The notes beneath the pieces were generated by a model. The model saw only the letters and a program-made list of their open reading frames with translations, ran no database searches and was not told the DNA's origin. Shown here piece by piece: positions 50,677 to 63,600 of a stretch of 64,000 bases of DNA (position 1 is the first letter of the stretch; every line of letters starts with the position of its first letter). A program made the position numbers and the translations under genes. Where the stretch lies: NCBI GenBank assembly GCA_947650365.1, contig CANTAL010000101.1, positions 62,001 through 126,000 of the forward strand. Reading direction: 5' to 3'. This DNA is from Chamaelirium japonicum (lineage: Eukaryota > Streptophyta > Magnoliopsida > Liliales > Melanthiaceae).

Positions 50677-53600
50677 ACGAATGAATTAGAATAGATTGTA
50701 CGAATAAATTAGAATGGATCGTACGAATGAATTAGAATGGATCGTACGAAGGAATTAGAATGGATCGTACGAATGAATTAGAATGGATCGTACGAATGAA
50801 TTAGAATAGATCGTACGAATGAATTAGAATGGATCGTACGAAGGAATTAGAATGGATCGTACGAATGAATTAGAATGGATATATTCGTGCAAATGAATTA
50901 GAATGGATTATATGAATGTATTAGAATGGATCGTATGAGTGAATTAGAATGGATCGTACGAATGAATTAGAATGGATTGTATGAATGAATTAGAATGGAT
51001 CGTACGAATGAATTAGAATGGATCATACGAATTAATTAGAATGGATCATACGAATGAATTAGAATGGATCAAACGAATTAATTAGAATAGATCGTACGAA
51101 TGAATTAGAATGGATATATTCGTGCGATCCAGTCTAATTCATTCGCACAATCCATTCTATTTCATTCGTAAGATCCATTCTTACTCATTGGTACGATCCA
51201 TTCTAATTCATTCGCACGAATGTATCCATTCTAATTCATTCGTACGAATCCATTCTAATTCATTTGTACAATCTATTCTATTTCATTCGTAAGATCCATT
51301 CTAATTCATTCGTACGATCCATTCTAATTCATTCGTCCGATCCATTCTAATTCATTCGCACGAATGTATCCATTCTAATTCATTCGTACGATCCATTCTA
51401 ATTCATTCCTAAGATCCATTCTAATTCATTCGTACGATCCATTCTAATTCATTCGTACGATCCATTCTAATTCATTCGCACGAATGTATCCATTCTAGTT
51501 CATTTGTATGATCCATTCTAGCTCATTCGTACGATCCATTCTAATTCATTCGTATGATCCATTCTAATTAATTCGTATGATCCATTCTAATTCATTCGTA
51601 CGATCCATTCTAATTCATTCATACAATCCATTCTAATTCATTCGCACGAATGTATCCATTCTAATTAATTCGTACGATCCATTCTAATTCATTCGTATGA
51701 TCCATTCATATTCATTCGCACGATCCAGTCTAATGGATTCGCACGATCCATTCTAATTCATTCGCATGAATGTATCCATTCTAATTCATTCGTACGATCC
51801 ATTCTAATTCATTAAAATGATCCATTCTAATTCATTCGTACGATGTATTCTAATTCATATTCTAATTCATTCGTACGATGTATTCTAATTCATTCATTTG
51901 ATCCATTCTAATTCATTCTTACGATCCATTCTAATTCATTCGTTCGATCCATTCTAATTCATTCGCACGAATGTATCCATTCTAATTCATTCGTACGATC
52001 CATTCTAATTCATTCGTACGATCCATTCTAATTCATTCGTAAGATCCATTCTAATTCATTCGTATGATCTATTCTAATTCATTCGTATGATCCATTCTAA
52101 TTCATTCGCATGAATGTATCCATTCTAGTTCATTTGTACGATCCATTCTAATTCATTTGTACGATCCATTCTAATTCATTCGCACGATCCATTCTAATTC
52201 ATTCGTACGATCAATTCTAATTCATTCGCAAGAATGTATCCAATCTAATTCATTCATACGGTCCATTCTAATTCATTCGTACGATCCATTCTAATTCACT
52301 CATACGATCCATTCTAATACATTCATACGATCCATTCTAATTCATTTGCACGAATATATCCATTCTAATTCATTCGTACGATCCATTCTAATTCCTTCGT
52401 ACGATCCATTCTAATTCATTCGTACGATCTATTCTAATTCATTCGTACGATCCATTCTAATTCATTCGTATGATCCATTCTAATTCCTTCGTATGATCCA
52501 TTCTAATTCATTCGTACGATCCATTCTAATTCATTCGTACAATCTATTCTAATTCATTTGTACGAATGGATACATTCGTGTGAATGAATTAGAATGGATC
52601 GTACAAATGAGTAAGAATGGATCGTACGAATGAAATAGAATGGATTGCACGAATGAATTAGAATGGATCGTACGAATGAATTAGAATGGATCGTGTGAAA
52701 AAATTAGAATGGATTGTATGAATGAATTAGATTGGATCGTAGGAATGAATTAGAATGGATCGTACGAAAGAATTAGAATGGATCGTACACATTCGTACGA
52801 TCCATTCAAATTCCTTCGTACGATCCATTCTAATTCATTCGTACGATCCATTCTAATTCATTCGCGCAATCTATTCCAATTCATTCGTACGATCCATTCT
52901 AATTCATTCGTACTATCAATTCTAATTCATTCATACAATCCATTCTAATTTATTCGCACGAATGTATCCATTCTAATTCATTCGTACGATCCATTCTAAT
53001 TCATTCGCACAATCTATTCTAATTCATTCATACGATCCATTCTAATTCATTCGCACGAATGAATCCATTCTAATTCATTCATACGATCCATTCTACTTCA
53101 TTCGTACTATCCGTTCTAATTCACTCATACGATCCATACTAATTCATTCATACGATCCATTCTAATTCATTTGCACGAATATATCCATTCTAATTCATTC
53201 GTACGATCCATTCTAATTCCTTCGTACGATCCATTCTATTTCCTTCGGACGATCCAATCTATTTCATTCGTATGATCCATTCTAATTCCATCGTACGATC
53301 CATTCTAATTCCTTCGTATCCATTCTAATTCACTCATACGATCCATTCTAATTCATTCGTACGATCCATTCTAATTCATTCATACAATCCATTCTAATTC
53401 ATTCGCACGAATGTATCCATTCTAATTCATTCGTACGATCAGTTCTAATTCATTCACAAAATCTAGTCTAATTCATTCATACGATCCATTCTAATTCATT
53501 CACATGAATGTATCCATTCTAATTCATTCATACGATCCATTCTAATTCATTCGTACGATCCATTCTAATTCACTCATACGATCCATTCTAATACATTCAT

Positions 53601-56600
53601 ACGATCCATTCTAATTCATTTGCAAGAATATATCCATTCTAATTCATTCGTACGATCCATTCTAATTCCTTCGTACGATCCATTCTAATTTATTCGTATG
53701 ATCTATTCTAATTCATTTTCACGAATATATCCATTCTAATTCATTCGTACGATCCATTCTAATTCCATTGTACGATCCATTCTAATTCATTCGTACGATC
53801 TATTCTAATTCATTCGTACGATCCATTCTAATTCATTCGTACGATCCATTCTAATTCCTTCGTACGATCCCTTCTAATTCATTCGTACGATCCATTCTAA
53901 TTCATTCATACAATCCATTCTAATTCTTTCACACGATCCATTCTAATTCTAATTCATTCGCACAAATGTATCCATTCTAGTTCACTCGTACGATCCATTC
54001 GAATTCATTCGCACGATCCATTCTAATTCATTCATACGATCCATTCTAATTCATTCATACAATCCATTCTAATTCTTTCGCATGAATGTATCCATTCTAA
54101 TTCATTCGCACGAATGTATCCATTCTAATTCATTCGTACGATCCATTCTAATTCATTCGTACGATCCATTCTAATTCATTCATACGATCTATTCTAATTC
54201 ATTCATACAATCCATTCCAATTCTTTCACACGATCCATTCTAATTCATTCGTATGATCCATTCTAATTCATTCGCACAATCCATTCTATTTCATTCGTAC
54301 GATCCATTCTTACTCATTGGTACGATCCATTCTAATTCATTCGCACGAATGTATCTATTCTAATTCATTCGTATGATCCATTCTAATTCATTTGCATGAA
54401 TGTAACCATTCTAATTCATTCATTTGATCCATTCTAATTCATTCGTACGATCCATTCTAATTCATTCGTCCGATCCATTCTAAATCATTCGCACGAATGT
54501 ATCCATTCTAATTCATTCGTACGATCCATTCTAATTCATTCGTACAATCCATTCTAATTTTGTCACACGATCCATTCTAATTCATTCGTACGATCCATTC
54601 TAATTCATTCGCACAATCCATTCTATTTCATTCGTACGATCCATTCTTACTCATTGGTACGATCCATTCTAATTCATTCGCACGAATGTATCCATTCTAA
54701 TTCATTCGTACGAATCCATTCTAATTCATTCGTATAATCTATTCTATTTCATTCGTACGATCCATTCTTACTCATTCGTATGATCCATTCTAATTCATTC
54801 GGACGAATGTATCCATTCTAATTTATTCGTACGATCCATTCTAATTCATTCGTACGATCCATTCTAATTCATTCGTCCGATCCATTCTAATTCATTCGCA
54901 CGAATGTATCCATTCTAATTCATTCGTACGATCCATTCTAATTCATTCGTACGATCCATTCTAATTCATTCGTAAGATCCATTCTAATTCATTCGTACGT
55001 TCCATTGTAATTCATTCGCACGAATGTATCCATTCTAGTTCATTCGTACGATCCATTCTAATTCATTCGTACGATCCATTCTAATTCATTCGCACGATCC
55101 ATTCTAATTCATTCGTACGATCCATTCTAATTCATTCATACGATCCATTCTAATACATTCGTACGATCCATTCTAATTCATTCGCACAAATGTATCCATT
55201 CTAATTCATTCGTACGATCCATTCTAATTCATTCGCACGATCCATTCTAATTCATTCGTACGATCCATTCTAATTCATTCTAATTCATTCGTACGATCCA
55301 TTCTAATTCATTCGTATATTTCATTCTAATTCATTAGGACGATCCATGCTAATGAATTAGAATGGATCGTACGATCCATTCTAATTTATTCGTACGATCT
55401 ATTCTAATTCATTCGTACGATCCATTCTAATTCATTCGTACGATCCATTCTAATTCATTCGTACGATCCATTCTAATTCCTTCGTACGATCCATTCTAAT
55501 TCCTTCGTACGATCCATTCTAATTCATTCGTACGATCCATTCTAATTCCTTCGTACGATCCATTCTAATTAATTCGTACGATCCATTCCAATTCATTCAT
55601 ACAATCCATTCTAATTCCTTCACACGATCCATTCTAAATCATTCGTACGATCCATTCTAATTTATTCATGCAATCCATTCTCTTTCATTCGTACGATCCA
55701 TTCTTACTCATTCGTACGATCCATTCTAATTCATTCACACGAATGTATCCATTCATACGAATGAATTAGAATAGATTGTACGAATGAATTAAAATGGATC
55801 GTACGAATGAATTAGAATGGATCGTACGAAGGAATTAGAATGGATTGTACGAATGAATTAGAATGGATCGTGCGAATGAATTAGAATAGATCGTACGAAT
55901 GAATTAGAATGGATCGTTCGAAGGAATTAGAATGGATCGTACGAATGAATTAGAATGGATATATTCGTGCAAATGAATTAGAATGGATCGTAAGAATGAA
56001 ATAGAATAGATTATACGAATGAATTAGAATGGATCCTACGAATGAATTAGAATGGATCGTGTGAAAGAATTAGAATGGATTGTATGAAAGAATTAGAATG
56101 GATCGTGCGAATGAATTAGAATGGATCGTACGAATGAATTAGAATGGATCGTACGAATGAGTAGGAATGGATCGTACGAATGAATTAGAATGGATCGTAC
56201 GAATAAATTAGAATGGATACATTCGTCCGAATGAATTAGAATGGATCATACGAATGAGTAAGAATGGATCGTACGAATGAAATAGAATAGATTGTACGAA
56301 TGAATTAGAATGGATCCTACGAATGAATTAGAATGGATCGTGTGAAAGAATTAGAATGGATTGTTTGAATGAATTAGAATGAATTCGTACGATCCATTCG
56401 AATTCATTCGCACGATCCATTCTAATCCATTCATACGATCCATTCTAATTCATTCATACAATCCATTCTAATTCTTTCACACGATCCATTCTAATTCATT
56501 CGTAGGATCCATTCTAATTCATTCTTAATTCATTCATTTGATCCATTCTAATTCATTCGTACGATCCATTCTGATTCATTCGTCCGATCCATTCTAATTC

Positions 56601-59171
56601 ATTCACGCGAATGTATCCATTCTAAACCATTCATACGATCCATTCTAATTTATTCGTACGATCCGTTCTAATTCATTCATAAGATCCATTCTAATTCATT
56701 CGTACGATCCATTCTAATTCATTCGCACGAATGTATCCATTCTAGTTCATTCGTACGATCCATTCTAATTCATTCGCACGATCCATTCTAATTCATTCGC
56801 ACGATCCATTCTAATTCATTCGCACGATGAGTAAGAATGGATCGTACCAAAGAGTTAGAATGGATCGTACGAATGAAATAGAATAGATTGTGCGAATGAA
56901 TTAGAATGGATCATACGAATGAATTAGAATGGATCGTGTGAAAGAATTAGAATGGATTGTATGAATGAATTAGAATAGATCGTATGAATGAATTAGAATG
57001 GATCGTATGAGTGAATTAGAATGGATACGAAGGAATTAGAATGGATCGTACGAAGGAATTAGAATAGATCATACGAATGAAATAGAATGGATCGTACGAA
57101 GGAATTAGAATGGATCGTACGAAGAAATTAGAATGGATCATACGAAGGAATTAGAATGGATCGTACGAATGAATTAGAATGGATATATTCGTGCAAATGA
57201 ATTAGAATGGATTGTATGAATGAATTAGAATGGATCATTCGTATGATCCATTCTAACTCATTTGGTGGATCCATTCTAATTCATTCGTACGATCCATTCT
57301 AATTCATTCCCACGATCCATTCTAATTTATTCGTACGATCCATTCTAATTCATTCGTACGATCTATTCTAATTCATTCGCACGAATGTAACCATTCTAAT
57401 TTATTCATACGATCCATTCTAATTCATTCGTACGATCCATTCTAATTCACTCATACGATCCATTCTAATACATTCATACGATCCATTCTAATTCATTTGC
57501 ACGAATATATCCATTCTAATTCATTCGTACGATCCATTCTAATTCATTCGTACGATCCATTCTAATTCATTCGTACGATCCATTCTAATTCCTTCGTACG
57601 AATGAATTAGAATGGATACATTTGTGCGAATGAATTAGAATGGATCGTACGAATGAATTAGAATGGATCGTACGAATGAATTAGAATGGATCGTACGAAG
57701 GAATTAGAATGGATCGTACGAATGAATTAGAATGGATCGTACGAATAAATTAGAATGGATACATTCGTCCGAATGAATTAGAATGGATCATACGAATGAG
57801 TAAGAATGGATCGTCCGATTGAAATAGAATAGATTGTACGAATGAATTAGAATGGATCCTACGAATGAATTAGAATAGATCGTGTGAAAGAATTAGAATG
57901 GATTGTATGAATGAATTAGAATGAATTCGTACGATCCATTCGAATTCATTCGCACGATCCATTCTAATTCATTCATACGATCCATTCTAATTCATTCATA
58001 CAATCCATTCTAATTCTTTCACACGATCCATTCTAATTCATTCGTCTAATCCATTCTAATTCATTCGTACAATCTATTGTAATAAATTCGTACGATCTAT
58101 TCTTACTCATTCGTATGATCCATTCTAATTCATTCGGACGAATGTATCCATTCTAATTTATTTGTACGATCCATTCTAATTCATTCGTACGATCCATTCT
58201 AATTCATTCGTCTGATCCATTCTAATTCATTCACACGAATGTATCCATTCTAATTCATTCGTACGATCCATTCTAATTCATTCGTACGATCCATTCTAAT
58301 TCATTCGCACGAGTGTATCCATTATAGTTCATTCGTACGATCCATTCTAATTCATTTGTACGATCCATTCTAATTCCTTCGTACGATCCATTCTAATTCA
58401 TTCGTACGATCTATTCTAATTCATTCGTACGATCCATTCTAATTCATTCGTACGATCCATTCTAATTCCTTCGTACGATCCATTCTAATTCATTCGTACG
58501 ATCCATTCTAATTCCTTCAAATCCATTCTAATTCACTCATACGATCCATTCTAATTCATTCGTACGATCCATTTTAATTCATTCTTACAATCCATTCTAA
58601 TTCATTCGCACGAATGTATCCATTCTAATTCATTCGTACGATCAGTTCTATTTCATTCACAAAATCTATTCTAATTCATTCATACGATCCATTCTAATTC
58701 ATTCACACGAATGTATCGATTCTAATTCATTCATACGATCCATTCTAATTCATTCGTACGATCCATTTTAATTCACTCATATGATCCATTCTAATACATT
58801 CATACGATCCATTCTAATTCATTTGCACGAATATATCCATTCTAATTCATTCGTACGATCCATTCTAATTCCTTTGTATGATCCATTCTAATTCATTCGT
58901 ACGATCTATTCTAATTCATTCGTACGATCCATTCTAATTCATTCGTACGATCCATTCTAATTCCTTCGTACGATCCATTCTAATTCACTCGTACGATCCA
59001 TTCTAATTCATTCATACAATCCATTCTAATTCTTTCACACGATCCATTCTAATTCATTCGTACGATCCATTCTAATTCATTCGTGCAATCCATTCTATTT
59101 CATTCGTACGATCCATTCTTACTCATTCGTACGATCCATTCTAATTCATTCACACGAATGTATCCATTCGT
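50677..59171. repeat. Satellite array, right arm, part 4
   Basis: Same satellite. Blocks: plus 50677-51124, minus 51125-52562, plus 52563-52789, minus 52790-55349, plus 55350-55370 (about one monomer), minus 55371-55756, plus 55757-56383, minus 56384-56827, plus 56828-57236, minus 57237-57597, plus 57598-57925, minus 57926-59171. A second uninterrupted copy of the retrotransposon target site is at 53088-53092. No gene is seen. Confidence 0.97.
53030..53140 (-). repeat. Uninterrupted paralogue of the retrotransposon target site (2)
   Basis: Same rare string, with CTACTTCATTCGTACTATCC and TTCACTCATACG. CCATT is at 53088-53092. Together with the copy at 30113 it shows this segment had been copied before the element inserted. 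Confidence 0.9.
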
Positions 59172-60662
59172 ACGAATGAATTAGAATAGATTGTATGAAT
59201 GAATTAGAATGGATCGTACGAATGAATTAGAATGGATCGTACAAAGGAATTAGAATGGATTGTACGAATGATTTAGAATGGATTGTACGAATGAATTAGA
59301 ATAGATCGTACGAATGAATTAGAATGGATCGTACGAAGGAATTAGAATGGATCGTACGAATGAATTAGAATGGATATATTCGTGCAAATGAATTAGAATG
59401 GATCGTATGAATGTATTAGAATGGATCGTATGAGTGAATTAGAATGGATCGTACGAATGAATTAGAATGGATCGTATGAATGAATTAGAATGGATACATT
59501 CGTGCGAATGAATTAGAATTGATCGTACGAATGAATTAGAATGGATCGTGCGAATGAATTAGAATGGATCATACGAATGAATTAGAATCGATCGTACGAA
59601 TGAACTAGAATGGATACATTCGTGCGAATGAATTAGAATGGATCGTACGAATGAATTAGAATGGATCATACGAATGTATTTGAATGGATCTTACAAATGA
59701 ATTAGAATGGATCGTACGAATGAGTAAGAATGGATCGTACGAATGAAATACAATGGATTGTACGAATGAATTAGAATAGATCGTGTGAAAGAATTAGAAT
59801 AGATTGTATGAATGAATTAGAATGAATTCGTACGATCCATTCGAATTCATTCGCACGATCCATTCTAATTCATTCATACGATCCATTCTAATTCATTCAT
59901 ACAATCCATTCTAATTCTTTCACACGATCCATTCTAATTCATTCGTACGATCCATTCTAATTCATTCGTGCAATCCATTCTATTTCATTCGTACGATCCA
60001 TTCTTACTCATTCGTACGATCCATTCTAATTCATTCACACGAATGTATCCATTCGTACGAATGAATTAGAATAGATTGTATGAATGAATTAGAATGGATC
60101 GTACGAATGAATTAGAATGGATCGTACAAAGGAATTAGAATGGATTGTACGAATGATTTAGAATGGATTGTACGAATGAATTAGAATAGATCGTACGAAT
60201 GAATTAGAATGGATCGTACGAAGGAATTAGAATGGATCGTACGAATGAATTAGAATGGATATATTCGTGCAAATGAATTAGAATGGATCGTATGAATGTA
60301 TTAGAATGGATCGTATGAGTGAATTAGAATGGATCGTACGAATGAATTAGAATGGATCGTATGAATGAATTAGAATGGATACATTCGTGCGAATGAATTA
60401 GAATTGATCGTACGAATGAATTAGAATGGATCGTGCGAATGAATTAGAATGGATCATACGAATGAATTAGAATCGATCGTACGAATGAACTAGAATGGAT
60501 ACATTCGTGCGAATGAATTAGAATGGATCGTACGAATGAATTAGAATGGATCATACGAATGTATTTGAATGGATCTTACAAATGAATTAGAATGGATCGT
60601 ACGAATGAGTAAGAATGGATCGTACGAATGAAATACAATGGATTGTACGAATGAATTAGAAT
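59003..60662. repeat. Recent 885-bp-offset tandem duplication of a strand-switching unit
   Basis: The segment 59003-59777 reappears at 59888-60662, an offset of exactly 885 bp wherever I checked it. Rare private variants are shared at the expected positions: a GAATCGATCG monomer, a GTATTTGAATGG monomer followed by CTTACAAATG, and AAATACAATGG. I found no difference inside the shared part when reading both copies. The unit contains a minus-to-plus junction, so it is a higher-order repeat made of oppositely oriented monomers. The copies part company after GAATGAATTAGAAT, at about 59777 and 60662. Confidence 0.9.
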
Positions 60663-63600
60663 GGATTCGTAAGAATGAATTAGAATGGATACATTCGTGC
60701 GAGTGAATTAGAATAGATCATACGAATGAGTAAGAATGGATCGTACGAATGAAATAGAATAGATTGTACGAATGAATTAGAATAGATCCAACGAATGAAT
60801 TAGAATAGATCGTGTGAAAAAATTAGAATGGATTGTATGAATGAATTAGAATGGATCGTACGAATGAATTAGAATGGATCGTACTAATGAATTAGAATGG
60901 ATACATTCGTGCGAATGAATTAGAATTGATCATACGAATGAATTAGAATGGATCGTGCGAATAAATTAGAATGGATCGTACGAATGAATTAGAATGGATC
61001 GTACGAATGAACTAGAATGGATACATTCGTGCGAATGAATTAGAATGGATCGGACGAATGAATTAGAATGGATCGTATGAATGAATTAGAATGGATACAT
61101 TCGTGCGAATGAATTAGAATGGATCGGACGAATGAATTAGAATGGATCGTACGAATGAATTAGAATGGATCGTACGAATGAATTAGAATGGATCGTACAA
61201 ATAAATTAGAATGGATACATTCGTCCGAATGAATTAGAATGGATCATACGAATGAGTAAGAATGGATCGTACGAATGAAATAGAATAGATTGTACGAATG
61301 AATTAGAATGAATCATACGAATGAATTAGAATATATCATGTGAAAGAATTAGAATGGATTGTATGAATGAATTAGAATGAATTCGTACGATCCATTCGAA
61401 TTCATTCGCACGATCCATTCTAATTCATTCATATGATCCATTCTAATTCATTCACACGATCCATTCTAATTCATTCGTCTAATCCATTCTGATTCATTCG
61501 TACAATCTATTATAATACATTCGTACGATCCATTCTTACTCATTCCTATGATCCATTCTAATTCATTCGGACGAATGTATCCATTCTAATTTATTTGTAC
61601 GATCCATTCTAATTCATTCGTACGATCCATTCTAATTCATTCGTACGATCCATTCTAATTCATTCGTCCGATCCTTTCTAATTCATTCGCACGAATGTAT
61701 CCATTCTAATTCATTCGTACGATCCATTCTAATTCATTCGTACGATCCATTCTAATTCATTCGTAAGATCCATTCTAATTAATTCATACGATCCATTCTA
61801 ATTCATTCGTACGATCCATTCTAATTCATTCGCACGAATGTATCCATTGTAGTTCATTCGTACGATCCATTCTAATCCATTCGTACGATCCATTCTAATT
61901 CATTCGCATGAATGTAACCATTCTAATTCATTCATTTGATCCATTCTAATTCATTCGTACGATCCATTCTAATTCATTCATCCGATCCATTCTAATTCAT
62001 TCGCACGAATTATCCATTCTAATTCATTCGCACGATCCATTCTAATTCATTCGTACGATCCATTCTAATTCATTCGTACGAACCATTCTAATTCATTCGT
62101 AGGATCTTAGAATGGAATATACGAATGAATTAGAATGGATCGTACGAATGAATTAGAATGGATCGTATGAATGAATTAGAATGGATCGTACGAATGAATT
62201 AGAATGGATCGTGCGAATGAATTCGAATGGATCGTACGATCCATTCTAATTCATTCATACAATCCATTCTAATTCATTCGCACGAATGTATCCATTCTAA
62301 TCCATTCGTACGATCCATTCTAATCCATTCGTACATTCTAATTCATTCATTTGATCCATTCTAATTCATTCGCACGATCCTTTCTAATTCATTCGCACGA
62401 TCCATTCTAATTCATTCATAGGATCCATTCTAATTCATTCGTACAATCCATTCTAATTCTTTCACACGATCCATTCTAATTCATTCGTACGATCCATTCT
62501 AATTCATTCGCACAAATGTATCCATTCTAATTCATTCGTACGATCCATTCTAATTCATTCGCACGATCCATTCTAATTCATTCGTACGATCTATTCTAAT
62601 TCTTTCATATGATCCATTCTAATTCATTCTATGATCCATTCTTACTCATTCGTATGATCCATTCTAATTCATTCGTACGATCCATTCTAATTCATTCGTA
62701 TGATCCATTCTAATTCATTCGCACAAATGTATCCATTCTAATTCATTCGTACGATCCATTCTAATTCATTCGTATGATCCATTCTAATTCATTCATACGA
62801 TCCATTCTAATTCATTCGTACGATCCATTCTAATTCATTCGCGAATGTATCCATTCTAATTTATTCGTACGATCCATTCTAATTCATTCGTACGATCCAT
62901 TTTAATTCATTCGCACGAATGTATCCATTCTAGTTCATTCGTACGATCCATTCTAATTCATTCGTATGATCCATTCTAATTCCTTCGTATAATCCATTCT
63001 AATTCATTCGTACGATCTATTCTAATTCATTCGTACGATCCATTCTAATTTATTCGTACGATCCATTCTAATTCCTTCGTACGATCCATTCTAATTCATT
63101 CGTACGATCCATTCTAATTTCTTCGTATGATCCATGCTAATTCATACGAATGAATTAGAATGGATCGTACGAATTAATTAGAATGGATCATTCGAATTAA
63201 TTAGAATGGATCCTACGAATGAATTAGAATGGATCATACGAATGAATTAGAATGGATCGTACGAAGGAATTAGAATGGATCGTACGAATGAATTAGAATG
63301 GATCGTACGAATGAATTAGATAGAATGGATCGTACGAATGAATTAGAATGGATACATTCGCGAATGAGTTAGCATTGATCGTACGAATGAATTAGAATGG
63401 ATCGTACGAATGAATTAGAATGGATCTTACGAATGAATTAGAATGGATCGTACGAATGAATTAGAATGGATCGTACGAATGAATTAGAATGGATACATTT
63501 GTGCGAATGAATTAGAATGGATCGTACAAATGAATTAGAATGGATCGTACGAATGAATTAGAATGGATCGTACGAATGAATTTGAATGGATCATATGAAT

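Noticed and set aside
51110..51292. 60-codon open frame reading HSxxFxFIR-type repeats (also 17853-18056)
   Set aside because: It is a translation of the satellite; monomer length variants happen to avoid stops for a short distance.
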